A stretch of DNA of 44,929 nt from Obelidium mucronatum (lineage: Eukaryota; Chytridiomycota; Chytridiomycetes; Chytridiales; Chytriomycetaceae), in contig JAIVFH010000226.1 in NCBI GenBank assembly GCA_025765595.1, positions 1 to 44,929 on the forward strand, written 5' to 3'. The position numbers and the translations under genes are program-made. This document shows positions 39,756 to 44,929 of this stretch, in pieces. How positions within the stretch are numbered: position 1 is the first letter of the stretch; each line of letters starts with the position of its first letter. The notes under the pieces are model-generated. The model saw only the letters and a list, made by a program, of their open reading frames with translations, was not told the DNA's origin and ran no database searches.

Positions 39756-41239
39756 CTATTGGTGGCCCCTGTAGGTGTTTGTATAAATAATGACGGTCTT
39801 CTTGAATCCATTGAAGCGCGAGGCAGCAGCCAAAGTGTAAGCACCCATAAAGTCGAAGTACATCCAGTCCCCAACGTTCAAGATTGGAAGGGATCCTTCC
39901 TTGGTAATGCAGTCAATAGAGTCACAAGTTGGCCCCCAAATGCTGCATGGGAACTCGTCCTCCTTTGCAGAAGTAGTGCCATACAAAAACTTTCCGTTCT
40001 TGGCCAACACACGGGGAGTCACAACAGCATGGTCAAAGGTGATACAGTTAAAGCTTCCGTACATTCCATCGTTAATGTAGTACATGTACGCAGAGTCTTC
40101 AACAGCAGCTGGTGGTTGAACGTAAACAGCGCTGTCAACCATGTTCTCAGTCTTAGCAGCAAGAGGAACTACACGTCTTGCAACTACATTGGTAGCCAAA
40201 GTGAAAGCACTGGCGGCATAGTAACGACCCGGCTCAGCAATGACACGAATGTGGGATGGGATAAGCTCATCAATGGCTGGACGAACTACAGACACAATCT
40301 CCTTGAAAGTCAATCCATCAGCTCCGTTACATGGGAAACCACCTCCAATATCCAACATGGAAAATTCGAATCCAAAGTCCTTGGCGCTGTCAATAACTCC
40401 CGCAGCAGCACGAACGGCATCTCCAAAGACTTGGGCATCAAAGCATCCACTGCCCACGTGGAAACTGACTCCAATAACATTCAACCCGAGCTCTTGAGCA
40501 ACTTTCAACAAGGCTGGAACATTGGATGGCTGAGCACCAAACTTGAGACCCAAGTTACAAAGGGAGCGGGACCCGTCTGACCCAAGAATGCGAACAACGA
40601 GCTGGGCGTTTGGCATGTGTTGCTTGATTTTATGGAGTTCATCGGCATTGTCAAAGGTCATCATGTGAACACCCTTGGAACCAGCGTAACGAATGTGAGA
40701 GTGTTGCTTGCATGGGTTGGCGTAGATGATCTTTGATGGGTCAACTCCGTATTCCAAGGCAGTCTCGATTTCAGAGCGAGAAGCACAGTCGAACCCAGTT
40801 CCCAAGTCAACGAGGGTCTTGATGACCATTGGGTCGGGACAACACTTCATGGCTAAAAGAAGAAAAACCAAGAATGAGCAAATAAAAACACTCGTCAAAT
40901 CCCAAAAAAAAACTCACCATAAAATGGTTCCACACGTGGCAACATTTCCTTCCATTGAATATGTTGACGAATAACCTCTCCCATATCACCAACAAAAAAG
41001 GCATCCTCTTCTTCAACATTATCAGGAATAGAGTAGTAAGCCTCCATCTTCTCCTTCATGATGGCTTCAACAGAGTCCGTGCGAACTTCCACATGAGAGT
41101 GGTTGCAGTGGTGGGTCACAGGCAAGATAAAATCATTTTTGGCAGAAACGCCAGTCAAAAGGTCTTTTGAAAGACCGAGAACTTCGGTGCGGGTGATAAG
41201 GTCGTTGATATCAGTGTTGAAGATGGTGGTTTCTTTCAT
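39756..41239 (-). CDS. ornithine decarboxylase
   Basis: A PLP enzyme of the cytosol that makes putrescine from ornithine, the first step of polyamine synthesis. The coding sequence is the complement of 39756-40852 and 40918-41239, giving 472 residues (yeast 466, human 461). The PLP lysine is in VEPFYAMKCCPDP, across the only coding intron. Later motifs are SFHVGSGC, LDIGGGFPC, EPGRYYAASAFTLA, YINDGMYGSFNCI, WGPTCDSIDCI (active-site Cys) and GDWMYFDFMGAYTLAAASRF. I chose ATG at 41239 because the open frame upstream, to 41356, has no ATG. The family is usually controlled by antizyme through degradation; I see no sign of that in the DNA. An intron may lie in the 5' leader. Confidence 0.95.
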
Positions 41240-42040
41240 TAGTTGGCTAGACGTAATTCTTTGTTGAATCAAGGGAACTGTAGGGCTTTGGGGGGTTGCG
41301 GTTTTTTGTATTCCAAACAAGGATGTAGTAGGAGCGTTAAAAGTTTTTGCGTTCAAGCAAGATCAATCAAATAGTGCCGCAGAGGTGGAGGCTCTGTGAG
41401 AAAAAACAGAAACCAACACTTTAGACCCCGCAACATCATAAAAGGTACGTTAAATTTCGTACCAGGCGGCAAGATCCCGTTAAGGACGTGTCTGCAGCAG
41501 AAAAACAAAAATCAGGTTCATTTTAGTGGCAGGTTGTAAGGTGGGAGAAAAAACAAAAATGCCCCAATTTGTGTTTTCTGGCCACGCTTCTCCCGCCGCT
41601 TAAACAAAAAACTGAAGCTCACCTTGATGGAGTTTCTGAAGAGATTTTCTAATGGGCGCTGTGGGTGGTTCCCTCAGCGCTAGCAAGTGGGTAGCGGCGA
41701 AGCCGGGAGGGTTAGGGTGACTTTGCTTTGCAATAAAGGAGTCACAAGAAGTCGCGAGCTTGAACGAGGCTGACGACTAAAAGGGCTGAGGCTAGAGGAC
41801 GCTTAGGACTAAGTAAGATCGAGGAAAGCGGAGGGGTGTTGCTTTCACAGGAGAACTGAAGAGTTTGTTCGGGTTTGAGGAAGAAAAAAAAATTGGGGAA
41901 ATTACTCTGATCTGTGTGTGGCAGCATCGGAAAATAAGCTATAAAAAGAAAATGAAGGAAGCAGCCCATAACGACTTGACTGCACAGGTTTGTTGGTGTT
42001 AAAAAGTGTGCTTTTGGGGTCCGTTAACGTACGGCTTCGT
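41240..42040. other. region between ODC and the LRRC51-like gene
   Basis: Holds the ODC leader (minus strand) and probably the missing 5' end of the LRRC51-like gene (plus strand). A possible first exon starts at ATG 41652 (MGAVGGSLSASKW) and would end at a donor at 41691. CGGC-GAA-GCCG (41695-41705) directly follows that donor. None of this is certain. Confidence 0.4.
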
Positions 42041-42826
42041 CAGTACAAGAAACACGCAGTGAGCAAACTTTCTGGGCAGTGGCAAGTCGTGCCAAAGACA
42101 CCTCTCGATTTTTCTTTCAAAGAAATCATCACTGTTCAAGGTAACCCTGAAAAATGATTGGGGAACCTGCTTTCCTCGCGTTCTAAAAATACGAGTTGCT
42201 TCTGGAAGCCAGACATCGCAACTGAGGAGTCACGCCGGCGGCATGAGGTTCAAAAGATTTACACTTCCCTCGAAAGGAGAAATCCCAAACCACCACTGAT
42301 CCCAAATAATTGTCATGTATAGCTTCCTCTGGGTACTGGTATAACTGCAGTGACAACAGCGATTCGGCTACCAAACAACAAGCTTGAAACGCTTGATAAT
42401 ATGTTCTCTATCTCTGCAAGAATAGTCGAAAACCCACTTAATATTGCATGGATTGATTTATCCTTCAACAACCTCAAAGCCATTGACAAGGTATGATGAC
42501 AATGCAGTTTTCAAAAATTCGATGTTGACTTCCATTTTTAGGAGCTTCTCCAATTCCCAACTCTGAGTACATTGTATTTGCACGCAAATGAGATTTCAGA
42601 ACTTGCGGAAATCGATAAACTTACATCATTGCCGCGATTGAGAACACTCACTCTTCACGGGAATCCAGTTGAGAACTGCAAGGGATATCGGCAATACACT
42701 GTTTCGCGTCTCACAAGCTTGAAGCACCTCGATTTCTGCGCAATCACGAAGCAAGATCGCGCAATTGCCAAAGCGTATGCAGACTATATTGAACGCAAAA
42801 AGGATGGTGCCGGTCAAGATGAATAG
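42041..42826 (+). CDS. LRRC51-like leucine-rich repeat protein (5' end not fixed)
   Basis: Similar to animal LRRC51, a small LRR protein found mostly in species with cilia or flagella. Supported exons are about 42041-42140 (open to the left), 42213-42311, 42351-42490 and 42542-42826, with matching phases. Conserved blocks are TPLDFSFKEIITVQ, AIRLPNNKLETL, NIAWIDLSFNNLKAID, LPRLRTLTLHGNPVE and KGYRQYTVSRLTSLKHLDF, then TKQDRAIAKAY. The last three match the LRR cap of LRRC51 closely. No ATG is found in frame in the first exon, so at least one upstream exon is missing. The gene converges on TPI, with 101 bases between stop codons. The cilium link is inferred from the family. Confidence 0.8.
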
Positions 42827-42927
42827 ACTAATTAATCTTTTGTTTTGAACATCACCGTATTTGTTTTATTCGATACTTTCTGAATGATTTAAAGAAAAAT
42901 GAAGTGGTCAAAATGTGAAGACCCCAC

Positions 42928-43965
<1,038 letters not shown>

Positions 43966-44004
43966 CTTTTGATTTATTTGTTTTTTATTTCTTTTCTTTT
44001 TCGA
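43966..44004. promoter_or_regulatory. 39-bp shared divergent promoter region
   Basis: The whole space between the TPI and tRNase Z start codons is T-rich on the plus strand and has no clear TATA box. Both leaders must be extremely short, or transcription must start inside the neighbouring gene. Confidence 0.6.
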
Positions 44005-44929
44005 ATGAAGTACCACTTGCAAGTGATTGGCGCCACGTCGCTGGATGCGCGCGTGTCTGTGGCCGTCGTGTTCGACTCGCAGCGCTATTTGTTCAACTGC
44101 GGCGGTGCGTTCTGATTGGCTGAAAAGGCGCCGCTGTTTTCCAACCAATCACAATCGACTCTCGCAGAAGGAACGCAGCGCTTCCTCCACGACCGCAGCA
44201 AAAGCTGCTCGGCGGTGTCCGGCGCGAAAACGAGGCAGATGTTCTTTACGCGGACTGCGTGGCAGTGCATTGGCGGGCTGCCCGGGATGGTGCTGACGCT
44301 GTCGGATGCGGGGGCAAAGGGAATCACCATGAGGTATTGGCTGGAGTCAGCCGGGTTTGAAAACTGATCAGCTATCTTAGAGGTCCGCCTGGTTTCACCC
44401 ATTCCCTGGCTGCAATGCGGTCTTTCCTGTTTCGGCCAACCTTGCCGATTCAGGTCAAGGAATACAGTAGCGAAAAGGAATCATCGACTGCAGAAGATTA
44501 CAAGGACGAAAATTTAACAGTCAAAGCCGTCAGATTAACCCCCAACACTCGCGAAAGCACAGTCTCGTTTGAAAACAACTCATCTGATGAAGAACCGCTC
44601 AACAACAATGGAAAACGCTCGCGTAAATCTCCAACCAAGAAGATGGAATCTACCCGTGAAGCTCAAATTAAGGCGAATTGGCGATTTTGGGTCAAATGTT
44701 TTCGAACAAAGAGGGTCCACCAGTCGGCCCCACAAAGGCGTCCAAAAAGGCTAAAGGAAACGAAAAAGAAACCAATAGCCAAGAGAAGGAAAGTGGAGGA
44801 ACGGGTCATCCATTGTCAACGATTCCACCAGGCAAAAAGAGAGCAAACGACACTTCAAGGTTGTCAACAAAGAGGCTGTCTCCATGTGGTTCGAGTGACA
44901 CAGTGATTTCGTATATTTGTAAAGGCCCA
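44005..44929 (+). CDS. tRNase Z, long form (partial, runs off the window)
   Basis: An endonuclease that trims the 3' trailer from pre-tRNA (ELAC2 / Trz1 family; nucleus and mitochondria). Exons are 44005-44104, 44168-44333 and 44381 onward. Only the N-terminal part is present. Motifs of the N-terminal half are YLFNCGEGTQRFLHD (across intron 1), MFFTRTAWQCIGGLPGMVLT and RGPPGFTHSL, then a low-complexity acidic and Lys-rich stretch. At the end of the window SDTVISYICKGP matches the family block where the frame resumes. The catalytic HxHxDH motif lies in the C-terminal half, outside the window. The frame must shift by one base near 44670-44674 to reach that last block, so there is a lesion or an assembly error. 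Divergent from TPI, with 39 bases between. Confidence 0.85.

Noticed and set aside
39759..40580. 273-codon plus-strand frame antisense to ODC
   Set aside because: Lies wholly inside the ODC coding sequence, has no known domain, and is a shadow of biased codon use.
41240..41356. N-terminal extension of ODC starting at 41356
   Set aside because: The codon at 41356 is TTG, not ATG. The first in-frame ATG at 41239 gives the normal family length.

Overview
The window is nuclear DNA from a eukaryote with short introns (mostly 50-100 bp, GT-AG) and closely packed genes on both strands. The gene set fits a zoosporic (chytrid-like) fungus. UDP-GlcNAc pyrophosphorylase feeds chitin synthesis. An Sfi1-type centrin-binding protein and an LRRC51-like protein (a cilium-linked family in other eukaryotes) suggest a flagellated stage. 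Secreted hydrolases with Ser/Thr-rich tails and a fungal-type hAT transposon also fit. The taxon is inferred from gene content only.

Layout. 1-6.0 kb is accessory: a tRNA-Gln(CTG), repeat debris that may be an old LTR, a hAT transposon (1640-5150) with an exact 8-bp target duplication, and a second, nearly identical tRNA-Gln(CTG). 6.5-16.4 kb holds three minus-strand genes close together: UAP1, a large multi-exon Sfi1-like gene and a single-exon F-box/LRR gene. 16.6-25.3 kb holds three tandem plus-strand SGNH/GDSL hydrolase paralogues with the same six-exon structure. The first has one intron swollen to about 4.5 kb by repeats. A tRNA-Thr(CGT) with a small intron follows. 26.0-32.5 kb holds an RBM26/27-like RNA-binding protein, a small secreted basic protein and a secreted glycosidase-like protein with a long poly-Thr linker. 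32.7-37.0 kb is a minus-strand ISWI ATPase. 37.6-39.6 kb holds two tandem seven-helix membrane protein genes, the first broken by frameshifts. 39.8-45 kb holds ornithine decarboxylase, an LRRC51-like gene, triosephosphate isomerase and the start of a long-form tRNase Z that runs off the window.

The most unusual structure is in the giant intron of the first hydrolase gene (17287-21748). It carries ten copies of a spaced palindrome, TTCCAATA-N9-TATTGGAA (nine of exactly 25 bp, one with an 8-nt spacer), plus half copies, and four of the ten form a tandem array. It also holds LTR-like 67-bp repeats, a 51-bp duplication and scrambled coding-like sequence, while both outer splice sites and their phase remain intact. 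A second family of exact 15-nt hairpins (6-bp stem, 3-nt loop) sits near the 5' splice sites of introns in two different genes and shows a compensatory base-pair change.

Most genes are housekeeping and unrelated in function. Compactness is notable: 39 bp separate the divergent TPI and tRNase Z start codons, 42 bp separate the F-box/LRR and Sfi1 genes, and 72 bp separate hydrolases 2 and 3. Several otherwise good reading frames (hAT transposase, 7TM copy 1, tRNase Z) each need a one-base shift. These are either real lesions or assembly errors.
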